64,000 bases of DNA from the NCBI RefSeq assembly GCF_001412595.2, contig NZ_CP012640.2:4588001-4652000 (forward strand), given 5' to 3'. Position numbers and translations under genes: made by a program. Under the pieces are notes generated by a model that was given only the letters and a program-made list of their open reading frames with translations, did not search any database and was not told the origin of the DNA. The DNA comes from Massilia sp. WG5. Its GTDB lineage: Bacteria > Pseudomonadota > Gammaproteobacteria > Burkholderiales > Burkholderiaceae_D. Positions 26,589 to 35,619 of the stretch are shown here, piece by piece. Within the stretch, counting starts at the first letter, position 1. Each line of letters begins with the position of its first letter.

Positions 26589-27392
26589 ATGGCATTCGGA
26601 CTCATTATCATCGGTGATGAAATCCTGTCCGGCAAACGCAGCGACAAGCACCTGCCCAAGGTGATCGAGCTGCTCGGCGAGCGCGGGCTGCGCCTGGCCT
26701 GGACCGAGATCGTCGGCGACGATCCGGCGCGCATCACCGCGCTGCTGGAGCGCAGCTTCGGCGGGTCCGACATCGTGTTTTCCTGCGGCGGCATCGGCGC
26801 CACCCCGGACGACCACACCCGCCAGTGCGCGGCGGCGGCGCTTGGGGTGCCGCTGGCGCTGCATCCGGAAGGGAAGCTGCTGGTCCAGGAACGCATCCGC
26901 GAGACTGCGCGCGAGGCCGGCATCGAGCCCGACCTGAACAGCCCCGACAACCTGCATCGCCTCAAAATGGCCGAATTCCCGGCCGGCAGCGCCATCATCC
27001 CGAATCCCTACAACCGCATCCCCGGCTTCAGTGTCGCCAGGCACGCCGGTGCGCCGCATCACTTCGTGCCGGGCTTCCCGGTCATGGCGTGGCCGATGAT
27101 TGCCTGGGTGCTCGATACCTGCTACCGCGACCTGTTCCACCGCGAAGCCCGCGCGGAGCGGTCGATGCTGGTTTTTGAACAGGCCGAATCGGTGCTGACG
27201 CCGCTGATGGAGCGCCTGGAAGCAGCCTATGCGGGCGTCAACGTATTCAGCCTGCCCAGCGTTGGTGATGGTGAGACCCGCCGCCACATCGAGCTGGGCG
27301 TGAAGGGTGATCCGGTTCAGGTTGCTTCCGCCTTCGGCGACATGTGTGCCGAACTGGAGCGCATGAAGGCCGAATACCAGCTCTTACCCTAG
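26589..27392 (+). CDS. Molybdopterin-binding (CinA/MoaB-like) protein
   Basis: 267 residues. The N-terminal domain (1-165) has the MoCF fold: FGLIIIGDEILSGKRSDKHL with the GDE-LSG motif and FSCGGIGATPDDHTRQCAAA with the GG-GxTxDD motif. It lacks the C-terminal CinA amidase domain. The C-terminal 100 residues (RSMLVFEQAESVLTPLMERL) are not assigned. Stand-alone forms like this are widespread in Burkholderiales and probably bind a pterin, nicotinamide or nucleotide; activity unknown. AAGGAG before the ATG is the ribosome site. Confidence 0.9.
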   Translation: MAFGLIIIGDEILSGKRSDKHLPKVIELLGERGLRLAWTEIVGDDPARITALLERSFGGSDIVFSCGGIGATPDDHTRQCAAAALGVPLALHPEGKLLVQERIRETAREAGIEPDLNSPDNLHRLKMAEFPAGSAIIPNPYNRIPGFSVARHAGAPHHFVPGFPVMAWPMIAWVLDTCYRDLFHREARAERSMLVFEQAESVLTPLMERLEAAYAGVNVFSLPSVGDGETRRHIELGVKGDPVQVASAFGDMCAELERMKAEYQLLP

Positions 27393-27685
27393 CACTTGCA
27401 GGCGTAGTTGCGAGAGGCGTTGCGGCGCTGGTACGGTGGTTCAAACTGAGCCGTTGTTTTTTTGCGAAAATACTGGGGCGATGTCAAAAATCTGTACGAG
27501 TGGCTCCTGTGTGTCACATTGATGTGGTGGAATGATGTCTGTAGGCAGCGCAATCTAGAGTGAGGTTGCGCCTGGCTTTGTGAACTTCTTGACGACCTGG
27601 ATCACTCGCACCGACCAGTAGTGGCAGTAGTGGGCGCGCCGGTTGACGGGAATGGCAGAACATAGATTCAAACCGGTAAAACCAT

Positions 27686-30600
27686 ATGCAAAGTACTCGC
27701 CGTCCGGGACGGCCCCGTATCTCCCGCGCCTTCCGCCGCATCCGCAACCTCGTGCTGCCGGGCCATTCTGCACTCGCCGGCGTGCCCGCGATGGCCGCCG
27801 TGCATGATGTTCCCCTGCACGACAACGCAACCCGCCTGGAGCCGAATTTCGAGCCTACGGCCGTTCCCTTGCCTGCGGAAGCCGGCCAGGGCATGGAGCC
27901 GCCCTCGACGCCGGCGCCGCCGCCCCGGCCCCGCTGGCGCAAGCTCAAGCGCAGCTTGCTGGTGCTGCTGCTGATCGCGGTTGCCGGCGGTTCCGCGTTT
28001 GCCGTCTACGAAAGCCGCACTTCGGCGATGCAGGCGCGCTTTTTCGCGGGCCTGGCCAAGAAGGTCAGCTACCGCGTCGAGAACGGCCCGAGCGACGCGA
28101 TCCGCTTCCCCTCGGCCAGCCCCTATGACGAACGGCTCGGCTACTCGAACCTGCCGAACTACCTGGCCAAGCTGAAGACGCGCGATTACGTGATCGTGTC
28201 GCAGGCGCGCATGTCGCCCAAGATGGTGGAGCTGGCCGACATGGGCCTGTTCGCGACCTACCACGAAAAGACCCGCGCCGGCCTCGACATCCTCGACTAC
28301 AGCGGCGTGCCGCTGTTCTCGGCGCGCTTCCCGGAACGCCTGTACGAGCAATTCGACACCGCGCCTTCGCTGCTGGTGCAAAGCCTGCTGTTCATCGAGA
28401 ACCGCGAGCTGCTCGACACCACCTATCCGAAGCGTAACCCGGCGGTCGAGTGGGACCGCTTCTCGAAGGCCGTGTTCGACAAGTCCCTGCACGCGGTCGG
28501 CCTGGGCAGCGGCGGCCGCGTCGCCGGCGGCAGCACGCTGGCGACCCAGATCGAGAAGTACCGCCATTCGCCGGAAGGCCGCACCGCCTCGCTGACGGAC
28601 AAGCTGCGCCAGATGGCCTCGGCCATGCTGCGTTCCTACCAGGACGGCGAGGACACCAGCGCGACCCGGCGCCGCATCGTGCTCGAATACCTGAACACGG
28701 TGCCGCTGTCGGCCAAGCTGGGCTACGGCGAGGTGAACGGCATCGGCGACGGCATGTGGGTCTGGTACGGGCGCGATTTCGCCGAAGTGAACCGCATCCT
28801 GCGCAGCAATGCCGCGACGCCCGAGTTTGCGCTGGTCTACAAGGAAGCGCTTTCCCTGATGATCGCGCAGCGCCGCCCCGCCTATTACCTCGGCGCCGGC
28901 GAGAAGGATCTCGAACAGCTCACCAACAGCCACCTGCGGGTGCTGGCCCAGGCCGGCGTGATCTCCCCGGCCCTGCGCGACGCCGCGCTGGCCGTGACCC
29001 TGCATCCGGCGCTCGGCTCCGGCGTGGCGCCGCCGCCGGCCAACACCTTCGTCACCCGCAAGGCCGCCAACGCGGTGCGCAACCACCTGGCCAACCTGCT
29101 GGGCGATTCGCGCCTGTACAACCTCGACCGCCTCGACCTGTCGGTGGTGACCACGCTGAATGCGGACGCCCAGAAGGCCGTCACCGCGGCCCTGCGCCGC
29201 CTGACCGACACCGAAGCCGCGGCCGCCGCCGGCCTGACCGGCAAGGGCATGCTCGGCAACGGCGACCCGTCGAAAGTCGTGTACAGCTTCACGCTGATGG
29301 AGCGCGGCCCCCAGGTCAACTACCTGCGGGTCCAGACCGACAACTACGACCAGCCGCTCGACATCAACGAAGGCGCCAAGCTCGACCTCGGCTCGACCGC
29401 CAAGCTGCGCACCCTGACGACCTACCTCGACATCGTCGACCAGCTGCACCAGCGCTATGAGCCGATGAGCAAGGCCGAACTGGCCAAGGTGAAAGTCGAT
29501 CCGAAGGACCGGCTGAGCCAATGGGCGGTCGAGTACTTCATGACGCTGCCGGCCGGCGCCGACCGCGGCCTGCCGCCGATGCTGCATGCGGCGATGGAGC
29601 GCAAGTACTCGGGCAATCCGGGCGAAGCCTTCTTCACCGGCGGCGGCGTGCACATCTTCGGCAACTTCAGCAAGCTGGACGACAGCCGCATCCTGACCGT
29701 GCAGCAGGCGCTGCAGAACTCGACCAACCTGGTGTTCGTGCGCCTGATGCGCGACGTGGTGCGCTACTACATGTTCCAGCTGCCGGGCTCCTCGGCCCAG
29801 CTGCTGGCCGACGCCGACGACCCACGCCGCGCCGAGTACCTGTCGCGCTTCGCCGACCGTGAAGGCAAGGATTTCCTGGCGCGCTTCTGGAACAAGTACC
29901 GCGGCATGGAGTGGCCGGAGATCGAGACCGCGCTGATGCAGGGCGTGCGCCCGGCCGCGTCGAAGCTCGCGGCGGTCCACCGCACCATCATGCCGGACGC
30001 CTCGCTGGCCGAGTTCAGCAAGTTCATCCACACCCGCCTGCCGGACGACAGGGAGGTCGACGAGGAACGCATCGCCAAGATGTACGACCAGTACTCGGTG
30101 GCGAACATGTCGCTGGCCGACCGCGGCTACGTCGCCTCGGTGCACCCGCTCGAGCTGTGGCTGGCCGGCTACCTGCGCACCCATCCGAAAGCCGGCTGGG
30201 ACGAGGTGACCAAGGCCTCGGTCAAGGAGCGCCAGGAAGTCTACTCCTGGCTGTTCAAGACCCACCGCAAGCATGCCCAGGACAAGCGCATCGCCGGCCT
30301 GATCGAGGTCGAAGCCTTCCTGAAGATCCACGCGCAGTGGAAGAAGATGGGCTACCCCTTCGACTCGCTGGTGCCGTCCTACGCGACCACGCTGGGCGCC
30401 TCGGCCGACCGTCCGATCGCGCTGGCCGAGCTGATGGGCATCATCGTCAACGGCGGCGTGCGTAAGCCGACCCAGCGCATCGACTCGCTGCACTTCGCCA
30501 AGGACACGCCGTACGAGACCCTGGTCAAGCGCGGCCAGCTTGACAAGGGCGAGCAGGTGCTGAACCCCGACGTCGCGCGCGCGGTGGCCGACGCCATCCG

Positions 30601-31360
30601 CGGCGTGGCGCAGGAAGGCACGGCCAAGCGCGTCAAGCAGGCCTTCTATAAACAGGACGGCAGCGTGATCGCGATGGGCGGCAAGACCGGCACCGGCGAC
30701 CAGCGCTTCGACGTCTACGGCGCCGGCCACCGCCTGATCGAATCGCGTTACGTGAACCGTTCGGCCACGTTCGTGTTCAACATCGGCGAGCGCTTCTTCG
30801 GCAGCATGACGGCCTATGTGCACGGTCCGGAATCGGCCCATTACGACTTCACCAGCGCACTGCCGGTGCAGCTGCTGGTGACGCTGGCGCCGAGCCTGAT
30901 GCCGATGATCGAAAAGCAGGACCTGGTGACGGTGCCGGGCCTGCACGTGACGACCGCGGCCGAGAAGGCGGCGGCCGCCACCGCGAAGGGCGCCCAGCTG
31001 AGCGACGACGTCGCCACCGTGAAGCCGGCGCCGGACGACGCCAAGGTGGAAGAGGTGGAGGCGCTGGCCAGGCCGGCCAAGCCGGCGGCGGCCGAGCCGG
31101 TCAAGCCGGCGGCGGAAGCCAGGCCGGCCAAACCGGCCAAGGCGGCCGCCGAGCCGGTCCATGCCAAGCCGGCGAAGGACGCCGCCGCGAACGCCAGGAC
31201 CGAAGCCGGCGACGCGCCGCATCGCAAGCCGGCCGGGGAGGGCGCCCATCCCAGGGCGGCCGATGTCCTGCGCGCGAAACCGCGCGCCGAGGCGCCGGAA
31301 CAGCCGAAGCCCGAGCCGGCGCGTCCGAAGCCGGCCGCGGTGGAGGAAGTGCTGCATTGA
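27686..31360 (+). CDS. Atypical class A penicillin-binding protein (transglycosylase + transpeptidase)
   Basis: 1224 residues, much longer than typical PBP1a (about 850). A 90-residue basic/proline-rich cytoplasmic stretch precedes one membrane helix (about 90-108). The transglycosylase domain has LLFIENRELLDTTYP (Glu238 as likely catalytic acid) and GGSTLATQIEKYRHSPEG; the usual EDxxFxxHxG motif is not complete. The transpeptidase domain shows all three boxes: GSTAK (Ser570-Lys573), STN (Ser679-Asn681) and GKTGTGD (Lys1000). About 280 residues between the last two boxes form an insertion. The tail (about 1100-1224) is Ala/Lys/Pro-rich (AKPAKAAAEPVHAKPAKDA) and could bind peptidoglycan or RNA. 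It builds peptidoglycan in the periplasm. Confidence 0.85.
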   Translation: MQSTRRPGRPRISRAFRRIRNLVLPGHSALAGVPAMAAVHDVPLHDNATRLEPNFEPTAVPLPAEAGQGMEPPSTPAPPPRPRWRKLKRSLLVLLLIAVAGGSAFAVYESRTSAMQARFFAGLAKKVSYRVENGPSDAIRFPSASPYDERLGYSNLPNYLAKLKTRDYVIVSQARMSPKMVELADMGLFATYHEKTRAGLDILDYSGVPLFSARFPERLYEQFDTAPSLLVQSLLFIENRELLDTTYPKRNPAVEWDRFSKAVFDKSLHAVGLGSGGRVAGGSTLATQIEKYRHSPEGRTASLTDKLRQMASAMLRSYQDGEDTSATRRRIVLEYLNTVPLSAKLGYGEVNGIGDGMWVWYGRDFAEVNRILRSNAATPEFALVYKEALSLMIAQRRPAYYLGAGEKDLEQLTNSHLRVLAQAGVISPALRDAALAVTLHPALGSGVAPPPANTFVTRKAANAVRNHLANLLGDSRLYNLDRLDLSVVTTLNADAQKAVTAALRRLTDTEAAAAAGLTGKGMLGNGDPSKVVYSFTLMERGPQVNYLRVQTDNYDQPLDINEGAKLDLGSTAKLRTLTTYLDIVDQLHQRYEPMSKAELAKVKVDPKDRLSQWAVEYFMTLPAGADRGLPPMLHAAMERKYSGNPGEAFFTGGGVHIFGNFSKLDDSRILTVQQALQNSTNLVFVRLMRDVVRYYMFQLPGSSAQLLADADDPRRAEYLSRFADREGKDFLARFWNKYRGMEWPEIETALMQGVRPAASKLAAVHRTIMPDASLAEFSKFIHTRLPDDREVDEERIAKMYDQYSVANMSLADRGYVASVHPLELWLAGYLRTHPKAGWDEVTKASVKERQEVYSWLFKTHRKHAQDKRIAGLIEVEAFLKIHAQWKKMGYPFDSLVPSYATTLGASADRPIALAELMGIIVNGGVRKPTQRIDSLHFAKDTPYETLVKRGQLDKGEQVLNPDVARAVADAIRGVAQEGTAKRVKQAFYKQDGSVIAMGGKTGTGDQRFDVYGAGHRLIESRYVNRSATFVFNIGERFFGSMTAYVHGPESAHYDFTSALPVQLLVTLAPSLMPMIEKQDLVTVPGLHVTTAAEKAAAATAKGAQLSDDVATVKPAPDDAKVEEVEALARPAKPAAAEPVKPAAEARPAKPAKAAAEPVHAKPAKDAAANARTEAGDAPHRKPAGEGAHPRAADVLRAKPRAEAPEQPKPEPARPKPAAVEEVLH

Positions 31361-31381
31361 ACGGCAGCCCTGAACGGCAGG

Positions 31382-31400
31382 GGGCCGCGTGAGGCGGCCC
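31382..31400 (+). promoter_or_regulatory. Hairpin with the TAXI gene start codon in its loop
   Basis: GGGCCGC, loop GTGAG, GCGGCCC: seven perfect base pairs, and GTG 31389 is the first codon. The ribosome site AGGGGG at 31379-31384 runs into the 5' arm, so folding would hide it. Confidence 0.55.
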
Positions 31401-32714
31401 AAGCTCGGCAAGTTCAGCCTGGTGTCGCTGCGCGACCTGCTGGTCGCGTCCTTACCCACCATACTGCTGGTGCTGGCCGCCTGCGTGGTGGCCTACATCG
31501 TGGTCGACCCCGCGCCGCCGCGCCGCGTGGTGCTCGCCACCGGCCAGGAAAACAGCGCCTACGAAGAGTTCGGCCGCAAGTATGCGGCGCTGCTGGCGCG
31601 CGAGGGCATCAAGGTCGAGCTGCAGCGCTCGCTCGGCTCCGAAGACAACCTGCAGCGCCTGCTCGACGGCCGCGCCGACATCGCCTTCGTGCAGAGCGGC
31701 TCGACCAGCGAAGCCAGGACCGGGCAGCGCGAGCTGATGTCGCTCGGCAGCCTGTTCACCGAGCCGGTGTGGCTGTTCCTGCGCACACCTAAAATCCACA
31801 GCCTGACCCAGTTGAAGGGCCTGCGCATCAACCTCGGCCCCGAAGGCACGGGCGTGCCCCGGCTGTTCCGGCAGGTGCTGGCGGTGAACGGGGTCGAGCC
31901 AGGCCAGCTCACCATCTCCGCGCTGGAGAATACCGCGGCCACCGTCGAACTGCTGGCCGGCCGTATCGACGGCCTGGTGTTCAGTTCCGCGCCCGAGGCG
32001 CCGCTGATCCAGATGCTGCTGCAGACCCCGGGCATCCGTCTCTTCGACTTCCGCCAGGCCGAGGCCTACACGCGCCGCCTGCCTTTCCTGACCCATGTGG
32101 TGCTGCCGCGCGGGATCGTCGACCTCGGGCGCGACATACCATCGCAGGACTTCCACCTGATCGCGCCGACCGCGACCCTGGTCGCGCGCGAGGACCTGCA
32201 TCCGGCCCTGGTCGACCTGTTCGTGAAATCCGCCATCGAGATCCACGGCGGCGCCGGCTGGTTCTCGCAGCAGGGCCAGTTCCCGTCGCCGAAGTACACC
32301 GAGATCCCGGTCGCGCGCGAGGCCGCCAAGTACTACCGCGACGGCCCGCCTTTCCTGCAGCGCTACCTGTCGTTCTGGCTAGCCAACCTGTTCGACCGCC
32401 TGTGGGTCGTGGTGGTGGCGCTGGCGGCGCTGGTGATCCCGCTGTCGAAGATCGTGCCGCCGCTGTACGTGTGGCGCATCCGCTCGCGCGTGTACCGCTG
32501 GTACGGTCAGCTGCGCGCGGTCGAGCAGGCGCTGGAGAACGCGGACCCGGCCGATTGCGACCAGGTGCGCACCGACCTGCTGCGCCGCCTCGACGACATC
32601 GAGGCGCGCGTGAACCACATCTCGATTCCGCTGGCCTATGCCGATGCGCTGTACGGCCTGCGCAGCCACATCAACTTCGTGCGCCAGCGCGTGCGGGCCG
32701 GGATTAAAACCTAG
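31389..32714 (+). CDS. TAXI family TRAP transporter solute-binding protein
   Basis: 441 residues from GTG 31389. N-terminal membrane helix (about 19-38, PTILLVLAACVVAYIVV), then a periplasmic TAXI domain beginning RRVVLATGQENSAYEEFGRK and including LQRLLDGRADIAFVQSGS and LKGLRINLGPEGTGVPRLFR. A second helix (about 335-352, LWVVVVALAALVIPLSKIVP) is followed by a cytosolic helical tail of about 85 residues (RVYRWYGQLRAVEQALENAD). The tail is unusual for a free solute-binding protein and makes this an anchored sensor or transporter-associated form. No TRAP permease gene is nearby. 28 bases after the PBP stop. Confidence 0.85.
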   Translation: MRRPKLGKFSLVSLRDLLVASLPTILLVLAACVVAYIVVDPAPPRRVVLATGQENSAYEEFGRKYAALLAREGIKVELQRSLGSEDNLQRLLDGRADIAFVQSGSTSEARTGQRELMSLGSLFTEPVWLFLRTPKIHSLTQLKGLRINLGPEGTGVPRLFRQVLAVNGVEPGQLTISALENTAATVELLAGRIDGLVFSSAPEAPLIQMLLQTPGIRLFDFRQAEAYTRRLPFLTHVVLPRGIVDLGRDIPSQDFHLIAPTATLVAREDLHPALVDLFVKSAIEIHGGAGWFSQQGQFPSPKYTEIPVAREAAKYYRDGPPFLQRYLSFWLANLFDRLWVVVVALAALVIPLSKIVPPLYVWRIRSRVYRWYGQLRAVEQALENADPADCDQVRTDLLRRLDDIEARVNHISIPLAYADALYGLRSHINFVRQRVRAGIKT

Positions 32715-32741
32715 CCGTTCAAGAGACCGCGAAAACCGTCG

Positions 32742-33200
32742 TCAAGCGCCCACCCAGGGCAGGCCGGCCTTGCACCAGCCGCCCACGGTCTTGCGGTGGC
32801 CGTCGCCGTCGCGGTCGCCCTCGAAGCCTTCGAGAATGTCGAACGCATTTTTATAGCCGAGCTCGGTCGCGACGCGGGCCGCATGGCGCGAGCGCACGCC
32901 GGAGCGGCACAGGAACAGCACCACGTCGTCCTTGTCGGCGGCCTGCTGGAGCTGGGTGGCGAAGTCGGGGTTCGGCGCGCCGCCCGGATACAGGCTCCAC
33001 TGCACGGCGCCCTGCTGGCCCTCGGGGATGGCGGGGCGGCCGATCCAGTCGCGCTCCGCATTCGTGCGCACGTCGACCAGTTTGACGCGCGGGTCCGTCT
33101 GGAGGAGGGCGAAGGCTTCCTGCGGCGTGACGGCGCCGGCATAGGGCTGGCCCGGGGCGCGTTCCCTGGCGGCGCGCAGGATCTCGTCGTTTGTACTCAT
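32742..33200 (-). CDS. Rhodanese-like domain protein
   Basis: 152 residues from ATG 33200, which has AGGAGG close by; the frame continues to 33368 through the glnA regulatory region and that part is not coding. A single rhodanese domain: VTPQEAFALLQTDPRVKLVD, RTNAERDWIGRPAIPEG, and the active-site loop FLCRSGVRSRHAARVA with the catalytic cysteine. Such proteins carry persulfide sulfur in the cytosol. It diverges from glnA, so the two promoters share a 304-base intergenic region that contains NtrC sites. Shared nitrogen control is possible but not shown. Confidence 0.9.
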   Translation of the reverse strand: MSTNDEILRAARERAPGQPYAGAVTPQEAFALLQTDPRVKLVDVRTNAERDWIGRPAIPEGQQGAVQWSLYPGGAPNPDFATQLQQAADKDDVVLFLCRSGVRSRHAARVATELGYKNAFDILEGFEGDRDGDGHRKTVGGWCKAGLPWVGA

Positions 33201-33251
33201 GGCTTCCTCCTGGTTGAGTTCGTTCGCAGCGCTCGCACAAATGGTGCACGC

Positions 33252-33337
33252 TGCCTCAAGTTGGTGCATACTGCCGCACTTGCACCAAGCTGGTGCGTAT
33301 GCATGAGTTTGCACTCGGCTTGCATCAAGTTTGTGCA
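33252..33337 (+). promoter_or_regulatory. Three NtrC-type binding sites upstream of glnA
   Basis: Dyads of the type TGCACC-N5-GGTGCA. Site 3 at 33281-33297 (TGCACCAAGCTGGTGCG) matches 11 of 12; sites at 33252-33268 and 33321-33337 match 10 of 12. They start 29 and 40 bases apart and lie 80-165 bases before the sigma-54 promoter, which is classical enhancer geometry. The matching regulator, ntrC, is 3.4 kb downstream. Confidence 0.85.
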
Positions 33338-33417
33338 CCCTTACCGGGTCATTGATTTTAAGGGGCAAAACGCGAGCGATCCAAGGACTGATTGCTTATT
33401 TGCTCATGGTCAAGTGC

Positions 33418-33435
33418 TGGCACAATTTCTGCTTT
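33418..33435 (+). promoter_or_regulatory. Sigma-54 promoter of glnA
   Basis: TGGCACAATTTCTGCTTT has the invariant GG and GC ten bases apart (consensus TGGCAC-N5-TTGC, mismatch at one base). It is 69 bases before glnA and downstream of the NtrC sites. Confidence 0.8.
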
Positions 33436-33504
33436 AACTGAAATGCGCCTGTCGCACGCCCCCTTGGCGTCGCCGACACCCCTTTTTCAATCAGGAGAAT
33501 ACGA

Positions 33505-34920
33505 ATGGCAAGGACCGCCGCAGATGTAATGCAGATGCTGAAGGAAAACGAAGTCAAGTTCGTCGATTTGCGTTTCGCCGATACCCGCGGCAAAGAGCAG
33601 CACGTGACCGTTCCCATCTCGCATTTTGACGAAGACAAGTTCGAATCCGGCCACGCTTTCGACGGCTCGTCGATCGCCGGCTGGAAAGGCATCGAAGCAT
33701 CGGACATGCTGCTGATCCCGGACCCGAGCACCGCCAACATCGACCCGTTCATGGAAGAGACCACCGTCTTCATGCAGTGCGACGTGATCGAACCGTCGGA
33801 CGGCAAGGGCTACGACCGTGACCCGCGCTCGATCGCCAAGCGCGCCGAGGCCTACCTGAAGTCGTCGGGCATCGGCGACACCGCCTTCTTCGGCCCGGAG
33901 CCGGAATTCTTCATCTTCGACTCGGTCAACTGGAAAATCGACATGTCCGGTTCGATGGTCAAGATCAATTCGGAAGAAGCTTCCTGGTCGACCGACAAGG
34001 AATTCGAAGGCGGCAACAGCGGCCACCGTCCGACCGTCAAGGGCGGCTACTTCCCGGTCCCGCCGGTCGACAGCTTCCAGGACATGCGTTCGGAAATGTG
34101 CCTGATCCTCGAAGCCCTGGGCATCCCGGTCGAAGTGCACCACCATGAAGTGGCCGGCGCCGGCCAGAACGAAATCGGCACCCGGTTCTCGACCCTGGTC
34201 GAGCGCGCCGACTGGACCCAGAACATGAAGTACGTGATCTGGAACGTCGCCCACAGCTACGGCAAGACCGCCACCTTCATGCCGAAGCCGATGAACGGCG
34301 ACAACGGCTCGGGCATGCACGTGCACCAGTCGATCTGGAAGGACGGCAAGAACCTGTTCGCAGGCGACGGCTATGCCGGCCTGTCGGAAACCGCCCTGTA
34401 CTACATCGGCGGCATCATCAAGCACGCCAAGGCCCTGAACGCGATCACCAATCCGGGCACCAACTCGTACAAGCGCCTGGTGCCGGGCTACGAAGCCCCG
34501 GTCAAGCTGGCCTACTCGGCCCGTAACCGTTCGGCGTCGATCCGCATCCCGCACGTGGCCAACCCGAAGGGCCGCCGCGTCGAAGTGCGCTTCCCGGACC
34601 CGCTGGCCAACGTCTACCTGTGCTTCGCTGCGCTGCTGATGGCCGGCCTGGACGGCATCCAGAACAAGATCCACCCGGGCGAAGCCGCGACCAAGGACCT
34701 GTACCACCTGCCGCCGGAAGAGGACAAGCTGATCCCGACCGTCTGCTCGTCGCTGGAAGAGGCGCTGGAAGCACTGAACAAGGACCGCGAGTTCCTGACC
34801 CGCGGCGGCGTGTTCAGCGACAGCATGATCGACGCCTACCTCGAGCTGAAGATGCAGGAAGTGCAGCGTCTGCGCATGACCCCGCACCCGGCCGAGTTCG
34901 ACATGTACTACTCGTCGTAA
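33505..34920 (+). CDS. glnA: Glutamine synthetase, type I (GSI-beta)
   Basis: 471 residues. It makes glutamine from glutamate and ammonium in a dodecamer. The N-terminal beta-grasp begins [20 protein letters not shown], followed by [19 protein letters not shown], the ATP-binding [15 protein letters not shown] and [20 protein letters not shown]. The adenylylation tyrosine is Tyr400 in [17 protein letters not shown] before ATG 33505. Expression is expected from the sigma-54 promoter under NtrC, and activity from GlnE, whose gene is at 61.6 kb. Confidence 0.98.
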   Translation: MARTAADVMQMLKENEVKFVDLRFADTRGKEQHVTVPISHFDEDKFESGHAFDGSSIAGWKGIEASDMLLIPDPSTANIDPFMEETTVFMQCDVIEPSDGKGYDRDPRSIAKRAEAYLKSSGIGDTAFFGPEPEFFIFDSVNWKIDMSGSMVKINSEEASWSTDKEFEGGNSGHRPTVKGGYFPVPPVDSFQDMRSEMCLILEALGIPVEVHHHEVAGAGQNEIGTRFSTLVERADWTQNMKYVIWNVAHSYGKTATFMPKPMNGDNGSGMHVHQSIWKDGKNLFAGDGYAGLSETALYYIGGIIKHAKALNAITNPGTNSYKRLVPGYEAPVKLAYSARNRSASIRIPHVANPKGRRVEVRFPDPLANVYLCFAALLMAGLDGIQNKIHPGEAATKDLYHLPPEEDKLIPTVCSSLEEALEALNKDREFLTRGGVFSDSMIDAYLELKMQEVQRLRMTPHPAEFDMYYSS

Positions 34921-34963
34921 TCGATCGTCAACGCGTACACGTTTAGTGTATCCGTGAGGTAAC

Positions 34964-35004
34964 AAAAACGCGGGGAAAGCCGGCTGGCTGCCCCGCGTTT
35001 TTTT
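34964..35004 (+). terminator. Rho-independent terminator after glnA
   Basis: AAAAACGCGGGG and CCCCGCGTTTTT enclose a 15-base loop that can form a small inner hairpin; seven T follow the stem. It separates glnA from the DUF4124-ntrB-ntrC part. Confidence 0.9.
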
Positions 35005-35070
35005 CATCCGGAGTCGGATGCGGTATAGTCGGAAGCTTCCCAACCAGGCACATTCGTGCCGACTGACCTG

Positions 35071-35598
35071 ATGCGAATGACAAGCATTGCTTTCATGCTG
35101 CGCCCGGCCGGCATGCTTTTGGCGCTGACGCTGGCCACACCCGCCTTTGCCCAATCCGTCGTCTACCGCTGCGTCGACAAGGAAGGCCGCGTGCTCTACA
35201 CCGATGCCAACGCCGGCAACTGCAAGGTGGTCGATTCGATCGTCTCCGGCGCCATCTCGTCGCCGGCGCCGACCCGTGCACCGGCCGTGAGCATGCGCCA
35301 GGGCGCCGCCCGTCCGGCGCCCGCGGCGTCCAGCCCGGCGAACTTCCCGCGCGTCGACAGCGCCACCCAGCGCGCGCGCGACGACGACCGCCGCGCGATC
35401 CTCGACGAGGAGCTGCGCTCCGAGGAAAAGAAGCTGGCCGACCTGAAACGCGACTTCAACAACGGCGAACCGGAACGCCAGGGCAACGAGCGCAACTACG
35501 CCAAATACCAGGAGCGCGTGGCCCGGATGCGCGACGACATCGGCCGCGCCGAGAAAAACATCGAAGCGATCAAGCGCGAGATCGCCAACATCCGCTGA
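35071..35598 (+). CDS. DUF4124 domain protein, secreted
   Basis: 175 residues from ATG 35071; GTG 35056 is an alternative five codons upstream. Signal peptide (LRPAGMLLALTLATPAFAQ), then a DUF4124 domain, VVYRCVDKEGRVLYTDANAG, with the typical Cys, followed by an Ala/Pro-rich linker and a long charged helix (EELRSEEKKLADLKRDFNNG onward), probably coiled coil. DUF4124 genes often lie between glnA and ntrB in betaproteobacteria. Function unknown. ntrB starts 22 bases after its stop, so a common transcript is likely. Confidence 0.8.
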   Translation: MRMTSIAFMLRPAGMLLALTLATPAFAQSVVYRCVDKEGRVLYTDANAGNCKVVDSIVSGAISSPAPTRAPAVSMRQGAARPAPAASSPANFPRVDSATQRARDDDRRAILDEELRSEEKKLADLKRDFNNGEPERQGNERNYAKYQERVARMRDDIGRAEKNIEAIKREIANIR

Positions 35599-35619
35599 CC
35601 CTGTGACCCACACCTTCGA

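Noticed and set aside
27668-31462. 1264-codon open frame antisense to the penicillin-binding protein
   Set aside because: Translation is low-complexity (many RRLG, QVRH patterns) with no domains; it follows from GC-rich codon use in the real gene. The same holds for antisense frames at 33487-36357, 39552-42281, 46652-49681 and 50200-53112.
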